Assembly (NCBI GenBank): GCA_000827325.1 | Contig: KN832874.1 | Span: forward strand, 1,844,721 to 1,908,720 | Length of the DNA: 64,000 nt | Origin: Oidiodendron maius Zn | Taxonomy: Eukaryota > Ascomycota > Leotiomycetes > Myxotrichaceae | Reading direction: 5' to 3' | Part shown: piece by piece, positions 55,693 through 64,000 of the stretch | How the letters are laid out: each line of letters begins with the position of its first letter | Position numbering within the stretch: position 1 is the stretch's first letter | Translations under genes and position numbers: made by a program | Notes under the pieces: generated by a model | The model's database searches: none | What the model was told of the DNA's origin: nothing | What the model saw: the letters and a program-made list of their open reading frames with translations, nothing else

Positions 55693-57617
55693 CTTTGTCT
55701 GTCGTCTTAAGGCGTGCAGAACATAATTATGATTAACGATATGTGACTACCTTTCTGATAGACGCTATGTAGGGTTTAGGGAGGGGAAAACATCTACTTA
55801 TAAGAGCTTGAAGGCTTCAAGACGGCTCCACAAAATTACGCGCACAGCCTCAGCCACAATAGTCACAGCTTAAAGGGGTGCATGACCAGGAAGTACGGAG
55901 ATATAATAGCGATACTTACTCCAGTTACTGGCCAGATTCATCAGAAGCCCATGTCGCCTTATTATTTACGGCACTGTATATGCTGTATGCTAATGAAGAA
56001 AGGGGCCTTGGCCAATTGACTTGCCTGTGCACATTTTGAACCAACCCGTATTTGGCCACGGAGCTGACCATCCAGAAGTCAAAATCCCGGCCGAGGGAAA
56101 GCCAGTTTTGCGAGAGACTGTAGAAGTGTCAAGGCAATTGAACCTTCAGAGAGACGTGTATAGCAGTTGTGTATGTTATTCGCATCACTAAGACATTTAT
56201 AGTATTAAAGTGAGTATATTACACTACCTTGATGGCAACTAGGTGACTTATCGGTGGCTGGTGCAATTGGTTTGTAAAGTAGGCAGATTTCGGTGTATTT
56301 TCGGTTAATTTCGGGTGGTGCGCAGCGAATTCTGACAACCACTGGTGCTCTGGTGTCTTATCATCCAGGACTATTTCCGTTCGAACAGGGTATCTTGTTT
56401 ACATCAACAGAGTTTTAGCTGGTCATGCCAGTGGAGGAATTCTAAATGGAAGTATGGATAAGCGCGTCCTATTTTAGCATCTATTTCCATGACTTGAAAT
56501 CATTTAGAAAGAATTCACTTGAAAGATCTTGTCTTGAGCAAATGTTGGATTTTAGGTGCCTCAGGCCGCTATATGCTCAACTGTACAGGTGGCAAGCAGC
56601 AAGCTTACGGACCGAAAGCGAAGTGTGAGAGAAAATTAATCGACGATACCGCACGCTCGTATCATGCAGAGCGAGCCTTACCGTTATGCGAATCGGGAGA
56701 TCATGGTATGCGCTCTCGATGAAAACTGAAGAAGAGACTCGTGGTGTAGGGTAGGCATCCCAATGTTCCAGTGTCTGTTCATTTAGGATATACGTGGTAA
56801 TGGAGACCAACTAGGATGTGAGAATTGCGCATCATATCCTTCTGTTGCGGTATCCGGAAGTTAGTCCAGTTTCGGTGCTGAGTAAACCAACTCAAATGCG
56901 GATAGTTACTGAAGCCCTAGATACTAAGATTATAGGCTGTATGAAGGAGTACATGTTATGAATGCTAAAACCCCTTGATTTGAGTTATCTGAGACTGTAT
57001 TTGGAATTCTAGTCTAGTCACGAAGCATAAAGGTGGTGGTTGGACCCCCTCCCTTAGGACCACAGAGCATTTTTAGCGGAAAATACGAAGCCATCACGTG
57101 CACTCGGATTAAAGCCTACTCGACGCAACACCTTCCCACAGCGCTAGCTGGAGATTTAAGCCCTAGGGGAGATCATGACCGGCCGAAAGTTGGATTTTAG
57201 TTGCTCGTGGCCAAACCACTGCGGGTCTAATGAAGGGGCAATGAACGCCACAACGTGGTTTGGATGCGGAGAAAGGGACACGCTCTCTGGGATGCGTTTC
57301 GAGGGGAGGGGAGAGAGTAGTCGCATTAGATTGGATCGCGTAACTGAGACAAATCTGATTCAAACGCATGGCTGACAGGGCAAAGTAGGTGGTTGGATGA
57401 TGTGAGATACAGTAATCGGAATTCTGCTTGGCGCACGTGTCCTCTGGCCAATGACCCTTCACATCTAAAAGACGGGGGCGGGCTAAAGGAACCGTCGGAA
57501 AGGTTGGTTCCGATTTTGACATTTTGTTGCGGGGAAGGTCGGAGCCCTGCTTTTTTACTCTCATCATCTCAGCGAACCTTGGGGTCTTCGTGTGGGCCAT
57601 CGCTGAAGACCAGCACG
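55693..57617. other. Long divergent spacer
   Basis: Between the arrestin-like gene (-) and the GPCR gene (+). Open frames at 56446-56810 overlap on both strands, without motifs; a minus-strand frame at 57163-57687 overlaps the GPCR start and is rejected. Likely promoters near both ends. Confidence 0.4.
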
Positions 57618-58906
57618 ATGTCCATCTCATCAGCTTCTCTGGTCCCGCAAGCAACGCCTGGTCCCGATGGTTATTTTCCATCGCCATATAGTTCGGATCC
57701 GCTCCCTGGTGGGCTCCGCACCACGCTGCTCCCGGTGGCGATTATGGCCCTGGTCTCCGCTGTAAGCACCTTCGGGTTGATCTGCTTCATCACCTACCGC
57801 ATGGTCTTCTGGCTGAAATATTATGGCGTGTATCCGGGCTATAATCAGTACCTCCTCTTGATCTTCAACCTCGTCATCGCCGATTTCCAGCAATCGCTCG
57901 CCTTCCTCATTACCTGGCATTGGATAGCACAAAATAACATCTTGGCCCCAACCGCGGCGTGCTTCATTCAGGGATGGCTGGTACAGGTGGGCGATGTCTC
58001 CAGCGGTATTTGGGTGCTGGCAATTGCTCTTCACACGTGGTACTCGGTGGTGAGGAGACAACAGCTGCCACATCGCGTCTTCTGCTCTGCCCTCGTTGGA
58101 ATCTGGGCTTTCGTCCTTCTCTTGGCCACTATTGGGCCTATCGTGCATCGGAAAACGTACTTCGTGAATACGGGTGCTTGGGTGAGCTGCTTGCTTTGGT
58201 TCTTTGCGACCTTGGATGCTGATAGGTCATAGTGCTGGATAAACCCAGATTATTCGAAATATGTCAGTCGCCTCCCGGTCAAAATCATATCTCCACCCGA
58301 GTTAATCTCTCATTCAATCCCCGCTGACAAAAAGGTTTCTAGCGCCTGGGTCTTCACTACTTTTGGATTCTTCTCGCCCAATTTGGCAGCGTCCTGATAT
58401 ATGGTTCCATTTTCTATATTCTGCGACGCACTATACAGCAGGTGCCACGCTCGTCTCGGTCTGGAGGAACTGCATATATCAATCGGGCCGCACGTTACAT
58501 GGTCATGTATCCTGTCGTCTACGTCGTCTTCTCGCTCCCACTTCCCGCCGGGCGCTTGGCTGTTTGGAATGGTGCGAAGGTATCTTTGATATTTTACTGT
58601 GTCGGGGCAACCCTGATGACCTCGTGTGGCTTTATCGACACCATCTTGTATACGTTCACACGACAAATGTTTGTTACCGAAACTAGCGAAACGTTTTCTA
58701 ACCTAGACTCGACCACAAATGAGAGGAACAGAGCCGCTTCTATTGCCCTAACGCCAGAGGATCAAGTTGCCAATATTGGAAGAAATTCTAATAAGAAGCA
58801 GGGTTTAGATCCGTTAGGTAGCATGGAAGCTACTTGGAATACCGTAGAAAATTGCACGTTTGAAAATAGGAGTGAATCGGGGCGTCAGGAGAGCGACTCA
58901 ACCTAG
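57618..58906 (+). CDS. Git3/cAMP-receptor-like G-protein-coupled receptor
   Basis: Predicted 385-residue seven-TM receptor from exons 57618-58181, 58233-58262 (only 30 bp) and 58343-58906. TM1-5 lie in exon 1 (ALVSAVSTFGLICFITYRMV, YNQYLLLIFNLVIADFQQSL, SSGIWVLAIALHTWYSVVRR, GIWAFVLLLATIGPIV). The tiny exon gives CWINPDYSKY and exon 3 continues RLGLHYFWILLAQFGSVLIY. Together these form the W-C-W-I-...-R-x-x-x-H-Y pattern of fungal Git3/glucose-sensor-like receptors. The last TMs are YMVMYPVVYVVFSLPL and SLIFYCVGATLMTSCGFIDT. The polar C-terminal tail of about 90 residues is rich in Ser, Asn and Glu. Likely couples to G-alpha at the plasma membrane; the ligand is unknown. The ATG at 57618 is the first Met of the TM frame with a plausible N-tail. 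Confidence 0.85.
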
Positions 58907-59327
58907 CCAAATAAAGATGACAGGAAGCCAGTACAACATCCATGTAAATATAGTGATCAGTTAAAATATTCTTTCCCCGGAAATGCTCGAGAGGGAGCGC
59001 CTAATAAAACAACTGGGAATGGATTTCCAGAGCACTATAACAACTACCTTCATTGTGTGACGTTCGGACTGAGCAAGGGAGTAATTTTTATTTACTTTTT
59101 AGTTAGGTTAACGACCCGCCGTCTTCCTTTGTAGTATAGTCTTGTACAAATATAGAATAGAGACTTCCTAAGACAACATCCTTTTCTAGGCAGCGCAAGT
59201 GAAAGATACATGAAAGTGGAATAGATATCTGCATGATTCCATCATAAGATCAGTCCTCCGCCAAGCCCTTATACTTTTGACCTGGTTGAAACCCAATACA
59301 CCGGCAATCAAAAGGCTAAAGGTGACT
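58907..59327. other. Intergenic between convergent genes
   Basis: 3' flanks of the GPCR (+) and the DUF3176 gene (-). Nothing else seen. Confidence 0.35.
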
Positions 59328-61458
59328 CTAATATCTCCTCACAAATCTTACATCATCAGGATTATCCTCTATCAGTATAGCACGCATCCGCTTTGCTGCT
59401 CTGTCCATCTCCTGGACACTGTTGAGGCGTAGGTCGTCCAAGCGCCACCCTTTAAGACCATGGAAGAGCAACGGCATTAACTTAGACTTCCATAGCGGCG
59501 CCCCGCGACGGCTATTATCCCAGATAGTCATGGCCAAGACGATAGCTGACAGAAGGACCAAGGTAATGGGGAGGATGATCCAATACCAATCCACCCGGAT
59601 GTATGTCAAGGGCCTTAGTGTAGAGCCTAGAGCAGAGGCGTTGGCGCCGCTGTGCCGAATGCGGTCCGTCATGCTCGCAGCGATATCTTGGATGATGCCG
59701 GAAGTATTAGTGTTTTCCAAGAATATCTCAGGAGTTGCTACAGACTGTAGAGACCAGCCGGGGTCCGGGATGGTGGTCATGTTGAATGATAATCCCGAGA
59801 CCAGATAGCTGAGGAGACTGCCGGCAAGGTTTATGTCGACGGAGAAATTGCTTGCGTTCGTCCAGGGCGCGATTTCAAGAGTCGACACATTCGGAGTGAA
59901 AACATAGTCGACGGAGTTGTCATTGGGTACGAGAAGCTGGCCAGGTATGTCCTGAGTTGAAAAGGTGTTCAGAGCTCCGTTGACCTAACAGTGACGTTAG
60001 TTGTAAATATTTTGCCATTGCAGCCTACATATGGAGTTACTCACTACGCTCACGCCACTGTATTTCTTGAGGCACCAGGTCAGGCTGCACTGAGTCGTGT
60101 TGAAGGCCGTAACCATCATGTGGCGCGCCTTATCCAGGCTCCACGTGTTGGACCAGTTGAACTTGGCAACATTGATAGTAGTTACAAGACTCCAGTCATC
60201 CTCTGTAGTCCGATCCCCGGGCCCAAAGTTATCAGCCACCACTAGCGTGCTAACCACGGAGGTCATCCAAGTACCGTTGGCGTATTTGCCAGTGGCGTTC
60301 TCCAATGCAACAATACCGACAAGTGTCCCGCCGCCTGGGGTGGTAAATGTGTAGTTTGTGCAGTTGAGGAAGTTCTGATCTGTGTCTATAAAAGCCGAAG
60401 AGATGATATTGGACTCATCACAATCCTGTTCCTGGATTTGGGTGGACGCGGTGATGTCCTGGCAGGTGCTGCACAGAGCCAAAGTGGAGAAGTCCGGCCA
60501 AGTGCAGTTCGATGAAGGACATTGGAAATCCAAGGCTCCGTTCATGCCGAATATCCCTCTATAGAAAGCGCCCTGCATCATGGTATCATATAGCTCGGCT
60601 GAACAACTCTCGCATCAGTCTCATGAGTGGAGACGGTACTAATAATAACAAGTTTGTGGGAAGAGGTGACTTACAGCTTGAACCGGCCATTGACACGTAA
60701 TCGGTGGAGTTATAGGCATTTGAGATCGGGATGCTCGCAATCTCTCCATGGCTAACTATTGGCAACGTGACGAACGATAACACCTGCTGTGAGAATGGTT
60801 CCATGACTAGAGCTAGCAGCATGACAAAGGAGGCCAGGACTCCAAGGGGGACGAATGTCCTCATTCGGGCGTAGAAATTTGCCGCGCCCAAAGGGCCGCG
60901 GCTGGCGTCATCGAAGATGTCGAGATCTTTCAGGCGTCGGTGTTTCTCAGATTTCCAGAAATATAGCCACTTGAGCTGGGAGAGACACGTGGCGGCCGCG
61001 GACATCAAGGAAGTTTTAGAGAGGACGACGAGAGCGGATATGACCGTGTTGGGCTGGAGGAAGAAGTCCCAGTTGTGGAGGCTCGTGCCTTCGATCTTGG
61101 CCAGCACGATAATGACGGCCGTCATTGAAGCGATGCTAATGACAATGCTGAGAGTTTCCAGCAGCCATTGCTGCTTAGGCTTACGTCGACGAGCTCGCCG
61201 GTCGGTTGGGAGGCTCGATGTAATTTCCGGGCTAGAATTTTCCTTTGTGCCGTCAGGTGCACGTACGAATGGCTGGTCCTCCCTAGGATATCGTACAGAG
61301 GGACTGTTGGTCTCGAACTGCTCCAGAGGAAAGCCAGATGAGAGAATAGCTAGTCTGGAGGGCGTGGTCGAGGGTCGCTCAGTACCAAAACCGTCAATAT
61401 CGGGATCGGCGTCGACATCTACGCCTTGATGGAGATCAATATCTTGGTAGAAAACCAT
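59328..61458 (-). CDS. DUF3176-type membrane protein
   Basis: Predicted 664-residue membrane protein from exons 61458-60675, 60598-60045 and 59984-59328, all in frame. A polar N-terminus of about 95 residues with RRARRRKPKQQW is followed by the DUF3176 core: WLLETLSIVISIASMTAVII, a NTVISALVVLSKTSLMSAAA helix, LSQLKWLYFW and DIFDDASRGPLGA. Next comes FVPLGVLASFVMLLALVMEP, then a large outer domain with CPSSNCTWPDFSTLALCSTC and many N-x-S/T sites. A C-terminal TM segment (WYWIILPITLVLLSAIVLAM) and a short tail with GLKGWRLDDLRLN end the protein. Such proteins are common in Pezizomycotina and have no known function. Cys pairs and glycosylation sites place the large loop outside the cell or in the lumen. 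Confidence 0.9.
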
Positions 61459-62195
61459 GACTTAATGCCAGCTGTATTCATCAAAAAAATGATGAAGCAG
61501 ATAGTACGACTCGCAGATTGGGGTCGAGGCATGTTTAATTAAATCAGGTAATGTGCAGTGCTATCAGCTGTTGGCAGCCTCGTCTTAAAATAAATCGGTG
61601 TCAAATCTCCTTTCTTGCTTGGTTGGTGGGGGTTTCGTGTGCCGGTGGCTGTGTTTGCACTCTATGCTCAGATCGGCCGCCTACACGGATGTACATCATT
61701 GAACAGAAGGGGTATCTTTTGTATAGAGCATGTCGCCACCACAAGAAGAGGGGGGCTTCCTGTTATTTCAAACGACCGAGTTTAGGAGATCATGCTGTAG
61801 AATGGCGCTGAGCAATGAATCGCAAAATAGCAGGCAGAATTGCAAATTACAAAATACTCCTCAACTACCGCAAATCTAATAGTCAGATGCTGGAGTCGAA
61901 AAGCGATAAGGAATTGCAGGTAGCCTAGAACCTCTTAACCTTATATGTCGCATAATTGCGCCCAAAGTAGACGCCTGCGTCTTATTTAGAAACTAGCTTC
62001 ACGTGTTGCTACATGGGCTTTGGAAAAGAGACCGTAGCTCTACCTAGATCTAGCCGGACCCTGGTCTCTACCTATGCCCCATGTACTGTACAGGTACAAA
62101 TGAAGTTCCACCACCGCCATCTCTGCCTTCCCCAACCAAAAGACCAATTCTGATTCGCAGACATTAACTCAGCCCTTATTCTGGGTGTATATATA
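61459..62195. other. Intergenic
   Basis: Upstream region of the DUF3176 gene and 3' flank of the HET gene. The open frame at 61551-61811 (+) has no motif. Confidence 0.35.
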
Positions 62196-64000
62196 TTAGA
62201 CAAGAGTGATTATTTTTACATCCTCTTCAGAATATGGGGTATATTCAGCACGCGGTATACAGCCAACCTTCCAATATTCGCCATCCACTCGAAGGGTAGG
62301 TTTTACAGCCACAGCCATATAGTATGATGGACCATCCCAAAGTCTCAATGCGAAGCAAGGATATGTTATGCCGCGATCCCAAAATGGGAATCCCCCTCTC
62401 CCGGCCACTGGGTAAATCTCTATAAGTGGAGCTTTCACTTTCAATCGACCTCCGTTGACGACTCCGTAAGGATTCTGGCCTTGTATCTCAAGTTCACAAC
62501 TCAAGAACTCGGCGCATATGGTGTCTCCTGCGGTTACTGAAAAGTAACCAACCGGGGCATTGACTGAAACCCATGACCATGACGGCCCTAGAAATCTCTC
62601 TGGCTCGTATTTAGCAGGGGCTTCAGAATGTTTGAAATAACCAGCCCAGCATAGGCCATATGCAAAACTGCTCTGCCAGAGACCTGCACAGTACCTGTCT
62701 CCTGTGCGTTCAGCGACCTGTCTAGCCAGGCCGGCCAAAGCTGGAAGTCGATCTCTATCAATGGTGAGCTTCCTCTTGCTATATCTTTCTACCAGAGTCG
62801 ACCAGGCATCGATCCACGGTGGCGTTGTGGATGAGCGACGACATCCATGCTCTTTGTCCAACAGACCATCAAGGAGTCCGTCAAGGTTGCTGACTCGCTT
62901 TACAGCAACTCCCCGCTCGCCTGCGAGAAAGCTACATTCCCAATATGTTTGGTCTTGGCTGAAGTGTAGCAAGCGTCTAGAGAGATAACGCTCTTGTAAT
63001 GTCCAGGCTCTTGTGTTGAGTGGCATATCATTCAATTTGCCTGTATCGATTTCCGAGTATATGCTATGTTGTACGGGGAAAACATAGATTGTGCTACTGC
63101 CGAGAGAGAAGTCAATATTTACCTGTAGGTATTCGGGGCGCATGCCTAAAAACCCCTCTAAGTCATCTTTGGCTCGAGTTGCAGCTATAGTTATGTATGA
63201 ATTTGAATACACTCTTGACATTTGACTGGCCTCTTCTTCCCAATCATCTGGGTCATCTTGCAGTATGCAAATGGAATCAATCCATATGTATTGTAGATGA
63301 AGGATATCAGTTATATGTATTGCATCCTGGAACGTCTTTGGCAAGTCCTGTACAATAATCTCACGTTTCCGTTCCTCTAGGGTTTTGGCGGTTGTCGTAA
63401 ATGATTTTGAAGTACCCCAACAGTGACTCAAAGCCACATAATGGCCATTTTGACCTTTGGAATCTACCAACTTTACGGTGCCTAACTGATTGTATTGACT
63501 GATGTCAATAATACGGGTAGGCATGGATGAGTCTATGCGGGCGCAGTCGCTATGATAGGCATTACAGTCATCGATCCAGCTGTGGATTTTGCTTAGAGAT
63601 CTGTCCGAGAGTGGATCAGCGTCTGGAAGGCGAGTGAGAACGTATTTCGACAGAGCATCGTCTTGTGGTTTCAGCGCCGCGTTAGCGTTGAGCAAGGCTC
63701 CTATCTTTAATAACTAGATAGATAACACACCAGATTCTATGCAGATAGGATATGCCTCGACGGCACACATGCCTTCCCAATAATCCGAAATATTATTGGA
63801 TAGCTGAAAAACTTGGAAGCAGATAGATTCCAGAATCCTTGAGTTAGATTCATCCGCTTCAAATCGGTAATCCTTCCAATTTCCAAACATCGCGACGGTC
63901 TGACTTTCCTTAATATCTAGGTCTTTCTTTTGTGCAAATGTCCGAATTTCCGAGGCTATGAAATTGCAAAAGTCACACGACTTAGCATTCCGACTTATCT
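62196..64000 (-). CDS. HET-domain protein, 5' end beyond window
   Basis: HET protein whose N-terminus runs off the right edge. The main exon is 63713-62196. An upstream exon (63762 to the edge) reads SCDFCNFIASEIRTFAQKKD and ends near SDYWEGMCA; the join at 63761-63714 (GTCGAG donor, TAG acceptor, 48 bp) keeps frame but the donor is unusual. The HET blocks are clear: YVALSHCWG, TFQDAIHITDILHLQYIWID with SICILQDD, and RAWTLQERYLSRRLLHFSQD with YWEC. A downstream GPSWSWVSVNAPVG matches the C-terminal part of other HET proteins. It resembles the HET gene at 3487 more than the one at 18262 (SHCWG versus SYVWG). Probable nonself-recognition role, by family. Confidence 0.88.

Noticed and set aside
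57163-57687. 174-codon minus-strand frame over the GPCR start
   Set aside because: Antisense to a well-supported gene and without recognisable protein features.
58182-58232. Read-through of GPCR exon 1 to a stop at about 58230
   Set aside because: Breaks the conserved W-C-W-I pattern, which splicing at GTGAGC and TAG restores.
1-64000. CRISPR arrays, bacterial operons, rRNA genes, LTR retroelements or viral copies
   Set aside because: Looked for and not seen; gene structure is fungal, with spliced exons.

Overview
The window looks like nuclear DNA of a filamentous ascomycete (Pezizomycotina). Genes are broken by short GT-AG introns (about 45-130 bp). Both strands are used and there are no operons. 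The families are typical of that group: HET-domain proteins, Zn2Cys6 regulators, a DUF3176-type membrane protein, a GH30 xylanase with a fungal CBM1, and hexose transporters. The mix of plant cell-wall enzymes and many HET genes would suit a plant- or litter-associated fungus, possibly a Leotiomycete; the order is a guess. All gene models below were spliced by eye: exon ends were chosen by reading frame and conserved motifs.

Layout. 1-8 kb: Zn2Cys6 regulator running off the left edge (-), four-TM MARVEL-like protein (+), HET protein (-), 12-14 TM MFS exporter (+). 10-16 kb: four-exon Fe(II)/2-oxoglutarate oxygenase-like gene (+), GNAT acetyltransferase (-), the decayed 3' end of a HET gene (+), and a CK2-alpha-like kinase lacking its catalytic aspartates (+). 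18-25 kb: HET protein with an internal 72-bp tandem duplication (+), then a GH30_7-type xylanase with CBM1 (+) and a hexose transporter (-) facing each other tail to tail. 26-31 kb: gene-poor, with two gene relics and one serine-rich single-pass membrane protein. 31-36 kb: a large regulator with both a Zn2Cys6 cluster and C2H2 fingers (-), head to head with a small C2H2 protein (+). 37-41 kb: secreted SGNH hydrolase (-) head to head with a membrane-anchored Hsp70-like protein (+). 41-47 kb: a tRNA-like element, a Helitron scrap, a Zn2Cys6 regulator (+), an unknown gene (-) and a Fot1/pogo transposase relic. 47-64 kb: ABCG half-transporter (+), sugar-porter relic, pectin methylesterase (+) whose 3' end is repeated 2 kb downstream, arrestin-like protein (-), Git3-like GPCR (+), DUF3176 protein (-) and a HET gene running off the right edge (-).

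How parts may work together. The xylanase and hexose transporter plausibly serve xylan or hemicellulose use; both have CreA-type GCGGGG-like sites upstream, as expected for carbon catabolite repression. The pectin methylesterase adds pectin attack. The three HET genes and one HET relic make this a nonself-recognition-rich stretch. The rest are independent genes as far as the sequence shows. No LTR retroelement, endogenous virus, CRISPR array or rRNA gene was seen. I did not find a clear new multi-gene system; the most unusual single object is the CK2-like pseudokinase.
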